Shown in pieces: positions 53,920 through 64,000 of a stretch of DNA of 64,000 nt (the first letter of the stretch is position 1; each line of letters opens with the position of its first letter). The stretch lies in contig VWZF01006750.1 in assembly GCA_013396755.1 (NCBI GenBank), positions 2,458,586-2,522,585 of the forward strand, written 5' to 3'. Origin of the DNA: Sclerurus mexicanus. Taxonomy: Eukaryota; Chordata; Aves; Passeriformes; Furnariidae. The position numbers were made by a program, and so were the translations under genes. Under the pieces are notes generated by a model. It made no database searches. It was not told the origin of the DNA and saw nothing but the letters and a program-made list of their open reading frames with translations.

Positions 53920-56900
53920 TGTTCCTATAAATAAAGAGATCACTCTCCAAACAGGATTTGACAAATTTCTATGAGTGACTCATCTCAGCAATCAGGTAAG
54001 GTCAAATACATTCAGAGGACAATATACCTAAAGCAGGTGTTTTCCAGGACCTGCAATTCTTCACAGTCCTTAAATGACTTTTTACCCTTCCCTAGACAAA
54101 TCCTTTTGCCTTCACTGACATCACACAGACTCTGTTAACATGAAAAGCCTTTGCCATTACATGAATTAAAAAATTTGAACATGCTATCACCTAGCTTCAT
54201 TGTGGACCCAAAAAGGAGCTAGTCTGCATTCAAGCACCCTGCAAAGCAGCATAACCTAAGAGTGAGGCTATGACATGCAAAAACCAAAAGTGGATTGACT
54301 TCCCAAAGTGATGAATATGTCATCTTATCCCAGAAGCTTCATGATGCACATTGCCCATCTGCAAATCATTGATGTGAACGATTATGTTCTTCTAAAAGCA
54401 CTTGTGGTTTGCAGATGATAATTTTTATTACAGGACTGGCAGAAGAATGCCATCTGCAGACACTCCTTCCTCCTCAGCTCCATTCAGATTATCTTGAATG
54501 GCCTGAAACTCCAAATACAGCAGAGGATTACAAAATATAGGACAGAGATGCACCCAGAAGGTATCTGTCCATCCTAACCACACACTCTAATACTGATCTT
54601 GAAATTATAAAACCAGTTGTACTGGTTGACAGTTCAGAGGAAAACAGCAGACCAAAGTGTTGTATATTGCAGTGTTTCTTCTACCTGCTGTTCAATGTAC
54701 AAACACTCAAAAGGGATGGCCAAGAATACAGACACTGGGAAAAAGAAATGACAGCAAAAGCACTGGGAGAAGGTAAGCCATGCATCCACAGCCTTTCACC
54801 AGTTCAATTCTAGCTAGTAGGGATATTTTGAAAGACATATAAACAAAGTAACATATTGTTTATATACTATATATATAAGATACATATCCTATCTAAACAC
54901 AACATATATATAAAAATTAATAACCTGTGAGGGCTCTAAATTGAGGAGACAGAGTTAGTTGCACTGAACAAATCACTGTGGAAATAAAATTATTTGAAAA
55001 TTGAAAATACAGCTACTATTTAATATGATAATGTCAATATTAGCAATGTAAGTATGAAAGCTATGGTCCTCATAGCCATTCATCTCACATGCACAATGAA
55101 CACAAGTCCGTGATGTAACATTTTGATCACATGCATTTAACTATAAAAAAGGGACTTAAATGAAAACTGCTATTTAAGAACAGACTTAGAAACCAAGCTG
55201 AAGCAATAGCCCTATGCAAGAAACCAGATGCTCCCCCCATGCACAGCTCAGTTACTGACCTTGCAGAGACAAATCTGCGATACTGCACAGTGCATGTGCT
55301 CTGATGACCAGGTGGTGCTAAGCACCACAAGAATGACTGCTTATGTTCTCCGTATCATGTTGAAAAGAAAGATCTAAGTATCACATTTTACACTATTTAT
55401 AAATGAAAATAAAACAATGTTTCCCATATTTTATTATTTTGTTCTTTAATCACTCTCTCCTTTCCCATTTTTCCTCAACCTACTTCCTCCGCAGTCTTTT
55501 AAGCATTTAATTTTTTTCTCATTTTTTAATATATTTGGTTCTTTCATCACAGACTTTTCTTTTAAATAACACAAGTTTTCTTTCAAAAACTCAACTTTCC
55601 CCTGACTTATATTCCCCACTGGCCTCTCTCTCAGTTGCCTTTCTTCTATTCTACTATACAACATGATCCCTGTTTTAGCCCCTCACTCCTCCTGCTTTCT
55701 AATGATGCTGTAACAAGCTCATGTGTATTCTCCTCTCCTTCCTCTCTCGCTTATATTCTCACCTTTTGAATGATTTATGTCAAAACCATCTGACCTCGAC
55801 TTCTTCCTCAGCCTTTGTGCATCTGACTCACTTTCCCATCCCTTTAAAAGCACACTCAAGATGAACTCCCAAACCCAAACCAGGCACCATGTGCTCCCAG
55901 CTGGTATGTACCTGTACACCCAGCACACATGCCACGTGACATGCTCAGTCCTCTACAGGAAGGCAACCTCTGCATGGCTTTTCTGCTGGTTCTCAAGCTT
56001 CTCTGGGAAGTGAAGCCTGTATTCTCCCTTCCCATGTTTCTCTCTGCAGAGCACCCCAAAAGGATTGCTATGTATCAAGAGCAAGGGCAACAAGACACTG
56101 CTGCCTCTGAGGAGGAAAAACAAACAGGACACAGGCAGCAGCCCCCTGACGTGATGCCGTGCTTGCCAAGTCAGTAGCTGACATGACAAACTGCCTTTTC
56201 TTTGTTGATCAACTTTTTCTGTTTTGGTTTTTGGGGTGTTGGTATGCTTTCCAGAGAGAACCAAGTAAAATAACAGAAGCTGTTGTCTACTTATTTCAAC
56301 TGAGATCCCAAACTACTATTAATCCATTAAAACTGAACTAGAAACCTTGACTTCAGCAAAATGCCAACAACAGCATGAGTCTTCTAGAGACCTCACAGGA
56401 AATTAGAAAAAAAAGTGGCTATGCTCACCAATATGAATTTAAAATATCAAAGATCATTTCTTCTTTCCCTTTTCCTCTTTTTGTCTATTTTAAAGAGATG
56501 GAAAATGTCATCCAACTGAAGTTTCATTTCTTTCAGCTCCAGTCAATCTCTAAAAACACTCCAAGTCATAAGAATGAGGGGCCTATATAAAACCATGCAT
56601 TTCAAGCTGAGATGCTGTGTGATTTCAGAGAGAAAGAAAAATATTTTCTAAAGCTTTCAACTTTTCACTTGTACAAAATAGTTTATTTTACAGCTAGGTA
56701 AAGGTGTAAAATTAAACTTCATCAGTGTAATGTTGTGTAACTCACTAAAAGTACTGTTAACTAAATGCATGAACTGTGCAACATTTTCCATCAGAATATG
56801 TAAGGGAATAGATGCCAAATATAGGGTAAAAGAATACAAAAAGTCAGCTTTCTTCTATAAAATAGTAGAATTCCTAAGGAATGTGTTGGAGGTCAAGTCT

Positions 56901-59900
56901 CTGACAAATGAGAGGTTGTTTTCATGCTACACATCCTGTCTATTGGTTTGATCGACCCTGACTAAGAAATAAGTATTTTGGTATTCTGTAAATAAGCACA
57001 GGGATTACTATTTTCCCATAAATTCACCTGAAATTACTTCCTCCCAGCTTGTATTTCTTATTGCTGTTCTTTTAATGCACCACTGCTAAATTAACTCCCT
57101 CCGTAACTTTGTAATAGAGAAATGATTTTCTAAAGTCTCTTTCCTGGGTGAGGACCAAACCATATAAAACAACCAGTATCACTGAGTTTCAGTCAGATGA
57201 ATAAGGAAAAGGGTAAAACCAGTTTTTAGGGATGTATGTGATAACCATAGACATTCACACTTTCCTACATCAATAATTTCTATTTCTACACTGCTTTCCT
57301 TTCCAAAGTCCCCCTGGACTGAAGCTGGTGGAGAGAACTTTGATCTCTGTGAGCTAAAGAACCAGACCGATCTGTACTTCCACACAGCAGAAAAACCTTC
57401 CAAAAGTTGATCTACCACAACACAGAGTTCCTGTCTTTCAGCCTAAGTTACCACCATGCTCAAAGAAACACATTTAAAAGATTCAGTAATACATTCAGCA
57501 GAAAATCAATGTAAACACTTAAATACGTGTGACATCAGAAAATATATCAGATTTAGTCATTTTCTTCTAGAAAATATACCATAGCTAACTAATCTTACTC
57601 AAAAATTACTTCTTTAGAATACTGCAGGTCCTCATATTGGAAATGCCTACTTTGTTCACTGACAAAAATGACACATAACATAGATGGCACCAACCCAAGA
57701 ATGCCAATCGGAAATTCAGCTGCAACTATGACTAATGTTTGCCAAATTGATAATGAGCCATGGTTATAGGAGCCTCTTTAGGAGCTGAGCCGCAGGGCAC
57801 ACATTCCAGCTGCTGGCTTGTATCAAGAAAAGGAAGAGGGAGTATTACTGGGGAGGAAATGTCATGGGTACTCTCTGTTAGCTTTATCTTGGAAGGTGGC
57901 TTAGAACTGGAGTTTAAAACCCTGACTCCTAACATGGGAAAACATGAAGTTCACATTGATCCTAGAGATTGAGAAAGTGTTGGTAGGCTATATACATGAC
58001 TTCTTTACTAAATGTTACCCAGTTAACATCAAAACATGCAAGAATGAACCTTTTAATAACTACTTGAAAGAATGAGGCTACTAAATTTATGTCCAGAAAA
58101 GTCCAGAATATAGTCTGAAAGAAAAAAAAGCATTTTCTTGCAACATCAACTAGATATTTTTGTTACTCAGCAACAGAATTTCTTATATGAATACAATTGT
58201 TAGAAATCAACAAACTCAGGCAGCTACCTTCAAAGGAGGGTGTGGGATACTCATGAAAAAGTATTCATAACAGGAACAATTAAATACATAAACAACTGAA
58301 TTAGCACTTTATCATTTATTCTACATCCTGATGGCTGCAGTTTCAATAGGTGATACACTCAGGATAAACACAACCTTACTTTAGTTTTATCCTCAACAGC
58401 ACTGTTGACATGAGTTATTAAATTGAGCAGACTCAAATCTGAAGCTTGCTGTGTTTCAGGTAAGAACCCATGATTTCTGAAATTTCTGTACTGTCTGCAC
58501 ACCCTCAACACAAGACATGATATCAAATCCTCACTCTTTAAAAATCCTAAAGTTATAAAATGAAATCCCAGCTTTACTGCAAGCAGTGTTAGTTTTGCCA
58601 TCACCTCCAATGGGTTTAGTATTTCAAGGGAAGACGTCACCTGCACAGAATTCCTCTTCCTTTCTCTGTCAGTTAGAGAAAGTCAATTAAAAAAATTTAT
58701 GTACTGAAGCAATTACCCTGTTTGTTGCCTAGGTCTTAGTTCCCACTGAAAATAAATTGAGTCATGATGTTAAAATGAGGATAAAAAAACCCAGCACGCA
58801 CTGTAACAGATTTACAGAATTCCTTTCAGATTTCACATTCATTGTTCTGCAGCCCATGAAATACTAGGGAGCCTTGGGAAGAAGTCAAACCCCTTGACTT
58901 TAAAACTTCATAACCATTCAGAAAGAGATGACTATGAACAACAGTATTCTAGCATCATATTTCTGGTTGCCTTCCCTAGTATAAAATGGTTTCAGATTCA
59001 GCAATAATATTAATCAAGTGTTTTAAGACTGCCTTTTCCTTTCCCTGCAAAATTGTTCCTCTTAGCACTCTCAAGAGTTTTTGCTTCTGCCAAAGGTAAA
59101 TTCAGTTTCTTCCCATAACAATCATGGCAAAATAAGGCTCAGCACACTTCTGGCCAGGACCAGATGTACTTTATATAAGTCATCGTATTAGAATAGTTCA
59201 AACCAAAATACTGCCAAATTAAAAGTGAAAAAATCCATGCTTTTTAGACATGCTTACCAGAAAACAGCATAGTCATATTACTCCACCTGTATGTTGTATT
59301 ATTTGCAGAACTGCAAAAAAGTTCAGTAAAACAGATTCTCTTTTTTTTTGCTTTTTTCTACACCTCTTTTAGAGAGCTTTCCAACTAGAGTTGTGAACAA
59401 TAGGGGGAAAAAACAAAACAGGCACCACACTGAAAAATAACCACAAATGACCCATCTTAGAGATGTGGGGAGAACTGGGGAGAATTATTTACAGAACAGA
59501 TGTACTAGAAAATTTTTCTTAGAAACATCTCCCCATCTCCAAAGAACTTCATAGTTTTTCTGTATGTCGATATCCATTATTTGCCCTACAGCAAACACAA
59601 TCATCACACCAGTGTCTCCTTTCTGTCCCTGCCACCCTTTTCCAGGAGAAAGTCAACTCAATGCTCCTTCCCCCTTGCTTCAGCAGAGAATCACCAAAAT
59701 GACATCAGAGGACTACCTAACAGTGGGGGCCAACCTTTCCTCAGTAAAGCCAGCCATAGGATTTTAACAGGCTGACATTCAGCTTCAACTCAACAAAAGA
59801 TTTCCAGGGGTTCATCCAAGGAGAAGAGATGGAGGACAACATGCTCAAGCATCCAGCCCTGCTTATGAACTTCTCAACCCACTCTGCAACAATTAGGCTA

Positions 59901-62900
59901 TTGACAAAGGACTGTATTTCCACAGTGACACAGGCTAAGGAGTAGTTCTTGCCAAAATAAACACTCCTTCCAAAATTCTTCTGCCAGCAGGGGTATGCAG
60001 GTGTTTCCCCCCTCCTAATTTTGTAGGCCATTGGTTGGGGGACCTTTTTATCTTCTAGTCCCAAACCACACGTGCTGGGACTTCCCTAAACTGTAGAGAT
60101 TATTGTTAAAGAAAAAACAAATTATAGAAATCTAAATCTAAATAATCCTCAGAGATCACATTTATATCCAATTTAAGCTATAAAGAAAAATTGGCAGTTG
60201 GCGGAATAAGGGTAGGTTTCCTCTCCTCCCTTTTAAGCCATCAAAACCTTTCTTTCCACATAACACAGACACATATTTCAGATATAAAGAATCATCTTCA
60301 GAACCCATTCTTCCAAAATACCTAACAATTTCTAAAGCATCCTTCACTTTCCTTTGCCTATGGACACTGGGCAGACCGCTAATCAGTAGGCACTGAAGGA
60401 GAGGTGGTACATACTGTACTCCTTTGGTTTGAATACACTCTTCACTTTTTGTACTTTGCATTTATTAAATATATGAATTAGAAGCAAATCCCTTCCTGAA
60501 TGTGCTTTGCAAAGAAAAATAGGAAACAATGTCTGAAACACTTAAATCCTGTGTACTGTTTTAATGCCTGCTGCCAAGACCAGACACAGTGATGCTCTTT
60601 GGCCAGCTGTGGTCCACAGGACATCAGTTAAAGTCTTTTTTCACCACAAAAAGCTATCTAAAGCACAACTTTTCCATCCTCCTGTTCCAAAGACGCGTGT
60701 TTTGGGCTGCAGTAGATCTCATTTCAACCAGCAATTCTTTGACACAATCCAGAGGCTGAAGGATATGTAAACTATTTACCCTGGCTCTGTGTACCTTATT
60801 TTTGCAAGCCAGCAGGCCAGCCTCTCTGGGCTGTTTGTTTATAAGGCAAGTGTTCCCTGCTCCTGGAGGATGCTCATGGAAGGAGACACCTGGGACTTTC
60901 TGTTTAAGGAAAGCCACTAAGTGATCTGCATTTCTGGCATGGGATATGATTTAACTTGAAAATAGCTTTGAAAAACTGTACAGTGAGTGCAGAAGACACC
61001 AGAAGAACCTGGTGTCACCAGTGATGCTGTCAGACAAGAGGAGAAGACACTCACACAGAGAAGATCATATGGAAGTATGAAGGAACCTTAAAAAGCTCTC
61101 AGTTAAAATTTGCATGGTCTGGTTTCACATGTATGCTGTGTACTTTCTCTGTCCCTCTCTTCTCCACTCCTTCCTCTATAATACTTCTCCCTGGATAGTC
61201 TTTCTGTATGTCATTGTTGATTTTTGTGGTGTTTTTTGGTCTTGTTCTTGGTTAATTTCTTTAAAAAATATAACAGGAGTGCCCAAGCTTGAGGATGAAC
61301 ATACAAGAAATTTCCAGATTTGAAGACTACTAAAAATAGAAGCTGGAAATAAGCTTAAATAAGTTACGGAAGCTTCCTCCAATAATGTTCCAGCCAACCT
61401 GCAAATTTCACTTTGAATGCATATTGTTCAGCCCACAGGATTTAGTTTCTTTTCTAGATTATTTACTCCTTTTTGAAATCATTGTATTTGGGGTTTGTTG
61501 CTTAGAGCCAGGTCAATGTTTACATGGAAATGTTATTTTGAAAGAAAAGTATTTACATTTTACTGAGAACAAATTTTACTAATACATTTTCAAAAATCCT
61601 GCTTTTATTTAGTTGAAACTATTAGTCAAATGTAACCCAAATTTGTGAACACTTTGGGCCTAAACCAAAACATTTTTCTGATAGTATTTACTTTCTTATG
61701 CTTTATAATTGTCTTAACTTTATCAATTAGCTCTATCTACCATATCACTTCCCAGTCTTCTAGGAGAAAAATTAAGGACAGTGATGAAAAAGACTATTGG
61801 GAATTTCCTATTGTATCTCTACATTTTAATAGGATGTTAAGGTCACAGATTAGACTGAAAAGAAATACAAGATAAACCCAAGTGTCTGGGTTTTTTTTCC
61901 TCCCAAAAGTGGAAATGCTGGAGAGTTAAAACTTAGGAGATTTACAGGAAGTCATGTGACATATTGAGACAGTCACTTAAATATCTACAGTTATGATAAA
62001 CACGAGAAAAGCCCCTATTTAGACGTGAAAATAAAGTGACATGCTGCGTCCTAGTTAAAACAAGTAATCATTCTGCCATCCTCTCAGTATTCAAGACTTT
62101 GTCACATTAGGCAGCAGAAATTTGGGAAACACCCATATCACAAATTTACCTCAAAGGTTTGGTGTTACAAAGATGTTGATGATTCGTTTAGAAGTACTTC
62201 TGGGTTTGAATAAGGCTTAATGCAAACAACACTCTGTTTCTCTCACTGTTTTTTTTTTAATATGTAAGGAGGGCGCAACTCCACACTGATGATTAAATCC
62301 CAGAGGTGAAACAAGGGTTTCAGCCACAGCTGGGGCCAGCCCTGCTGGATAAAAAGTATCATGTAGGACACACCACATATTTCCCATGGAATCACAGAAA
62401 AGTGGCATTTTGAGAGGGAGTGATGTATTGTCTTGTAGCTTTCCTTTAGTAGCAAACCTCACAGTCATTCACTCATGTCTTTTCAAAACATCCTACTTTG
62501 TGAAGGCTGACTTTGCTTCCTTCCATTTACTTATTACAAGAAAGCAAGGAAGAGAGAAAGAAATACGTAACATAAAATGAAAGTAGGATGAAAAAGTAAG
62601 GCTGCCTAAGAATCTGGTCTCCTCTGCCATCAATGTGTCACAGTGTGCAGTTTCACACACCATGCAAACTTCTCAGGGCAGCTCATTTTCATTTCCATCA
62701 TAGCATCACTTCTATTAGTACTGGGCTGCTTGAGTTTAGTTAATATTGAAGGAGAAGGTTTAAAGATGCCTTTCGAACTCTGTATGGCTCTCTGTACATG
62801 GCTACAAGCTAATAAAGTCTGCATTTGCTAGTAGAACAACTCTTAGCTTCAGCATCAAATATTAGACAAATACAGTACTAATTACATGGCAGTCCTGATG

Positions 62901-64000
62901 CATGAAGTCTCTACTAGACTACAGGGCAGCCTGAAGAGAAGCTCTCCAGTTCTGGCAGCATGCCTTGTCCCCAATTTAGACTTTTAAGGGTAACTTCAGC
63001 ATGCTTCACACAGCCCACGATTAATAACTGCTCATCATTCCTTTTCTCTCTCCTCTGCATTAAGCCCACCTGGCAGGATCATTACTTAAGCCAACCGAAA
63101 GAAATTTTTCATTAACATTTTCAGAGTATTAAATACTTTTTCAAGATTAAAATGTATCAGATGACCAGCTTTTTTTTTCTACTTTTCAACATTTAGTGTT
63201 CAAAATGTCAGTCTTGAGCAACTTTCTGTGGGATATATTCCCTTTAATACAGAAAAAATATTTAGATAGAGTACCTGTAAAGTCTCTGGAGCAAATCTTA
63301 ACTAATTGCTCCCAACTGCAGTGACTAGGGCTGCAAGGAAACCTAAGGGAATTTATAAGTTTACTTTGAACACTATATTATTTTTCATGAATGCTTGCCC
63401 CTGAAAATGGGACCAAATCATGCAAAGGTCTTTATTCTCTATAGAGATCTGTACTTTGCAATAGTATATGCTGCTAGGATAAGACTGCATGAATGTTGTT
63501 CCCCACAGAATAATATGAAGACACTGAAAAAAATCTTACTAGAATGTGAGTTAAACATTGCCAAAAACCACCTACAAAGAATACCTCTTTATTCACCAGC
63601 TTGGACATTAAACCTCACTTATAACTTTAAATGAAAGCTATAACCTGAAAACTGGTGTTTGTAAATATAATGCTCATTACAATAGCTTTATAAATTAAAC
63701 TTGCGCACCCTGGAAGTGTGTCTGTACTTCACCACCTTGTTGCCAGCTGTGTGAAAGACAGCAGTGAAGGTGCAGAAAAGAATGGCTTCAGTATTTTATG
63801 TTGGGGGTTAGTTTCAAGGGTTTGGCAGTGGGATTTACTTCCATGCTCTACAGATCAGAGGCAGAACAGCTATTTGAATTCTTTCTTCATTACTACCTTT
63901 CTGTCACTCAGAAGTTCACCTTTATTCATTAATGGAAGAAATGGAGAGCTGAAATCCTCTCCATCAAAATCCTGCCTTTTGTTTCTCACAATACACTGGG

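Larger units (their letters stand above)
38272..64000 (-). other. BMPR1B: Presumed 5' intronic region of BMPR1B
   Basis: A 25.7-kb stretch without a recognised exon on either strand. BMPR1B is a very long gene in vertebrates with several 5' leader exons, so this is most simply intron. It holds a CR1 LINE relic at about 45.3-46.4 kb, several A/T simple tracts, one ambiguous base at 49286, and a few patches with CpG or homeodomain-like motifs noted under findings. No CpG-island promoter is visible. Short non-coding leader exons could be present and would not be seen by this reading. Confidence 0.65.

Overview
This is a stretch of vertebrate nuclear DNA, most likely from a bird. It is AT-rich, gene-sparse and intron-dominated. 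It contains ten exons of one protein-coding gene, each bounded by GT-AG splice sites, a decayed CR1-type LINE, many short A/T-rich tracts, and a 38-base run of N plus a single N from the assembly. I saw no bacterial-type operon, CRISPR array, tRNA or rRNA. The spliced protein matches my recollection of chicken BMPR1B very closely but not exactly. That, with the CR1 relic, points to a bird, probably not chicken; the species cannot be named from the sequence alone.

The main content is the complete coding part of BMPR1B (ALK6), a type I bone morphogenetic protein receptor serine/threonine kinase, on the minus strand. Ten coding exons lie between 38254 (ATG) and 8798 (end of stop). Their coding lengths are 140, 103, 103, 97, 139, 193, 298, 176, 131 and 126 nt, total 1506 nt or 501 codons plus stop. 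All phases join without a break. In order they encode a short N-terminus, the cysteine-rich ligand-binding ectodomain, one transmembrane helix, the GS box and the kinase domain. All kinase residues I checked (Gly loop, Lys230, Glu243, Asp331, Asp349) are intact.

Layout from left to right: 1 to about 3165 is probably the end of the 3' UTR of UNC5C, transcribed rightward. This rests on the known tail-to-tail order of BMPR1B and UNC5C and on an AATAAA at 3140. About 3.2-5.15 kb is a short spacer between the two convergent 3' ends. About 5.15-8.8 kb is the probable BMPR1B 3' UTR. The coding exons and introns occupy 8.8-38.3 kb. From 38.3 to 64 kb I recognised no exon; this is best read as the 5' intron(s) of BMPR1B, with the CR1 relic at about 45.3-46.4 kb. 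No CpG-island promoter was seen, so the BMPR1B promoter and 5' leader exons probably lie beyond 64 kb.

I found no clear undescribed system. The observations most worth a second look are the open reading frame upstream of the BMPR1B ATG (suggesting an unseen signal-peptide exon), the compact convergent 3' ends, a 26-bp inverted repeat at 27415-27440, and a few intronic patches that could be conserved regulatory elements but need alignment to test.
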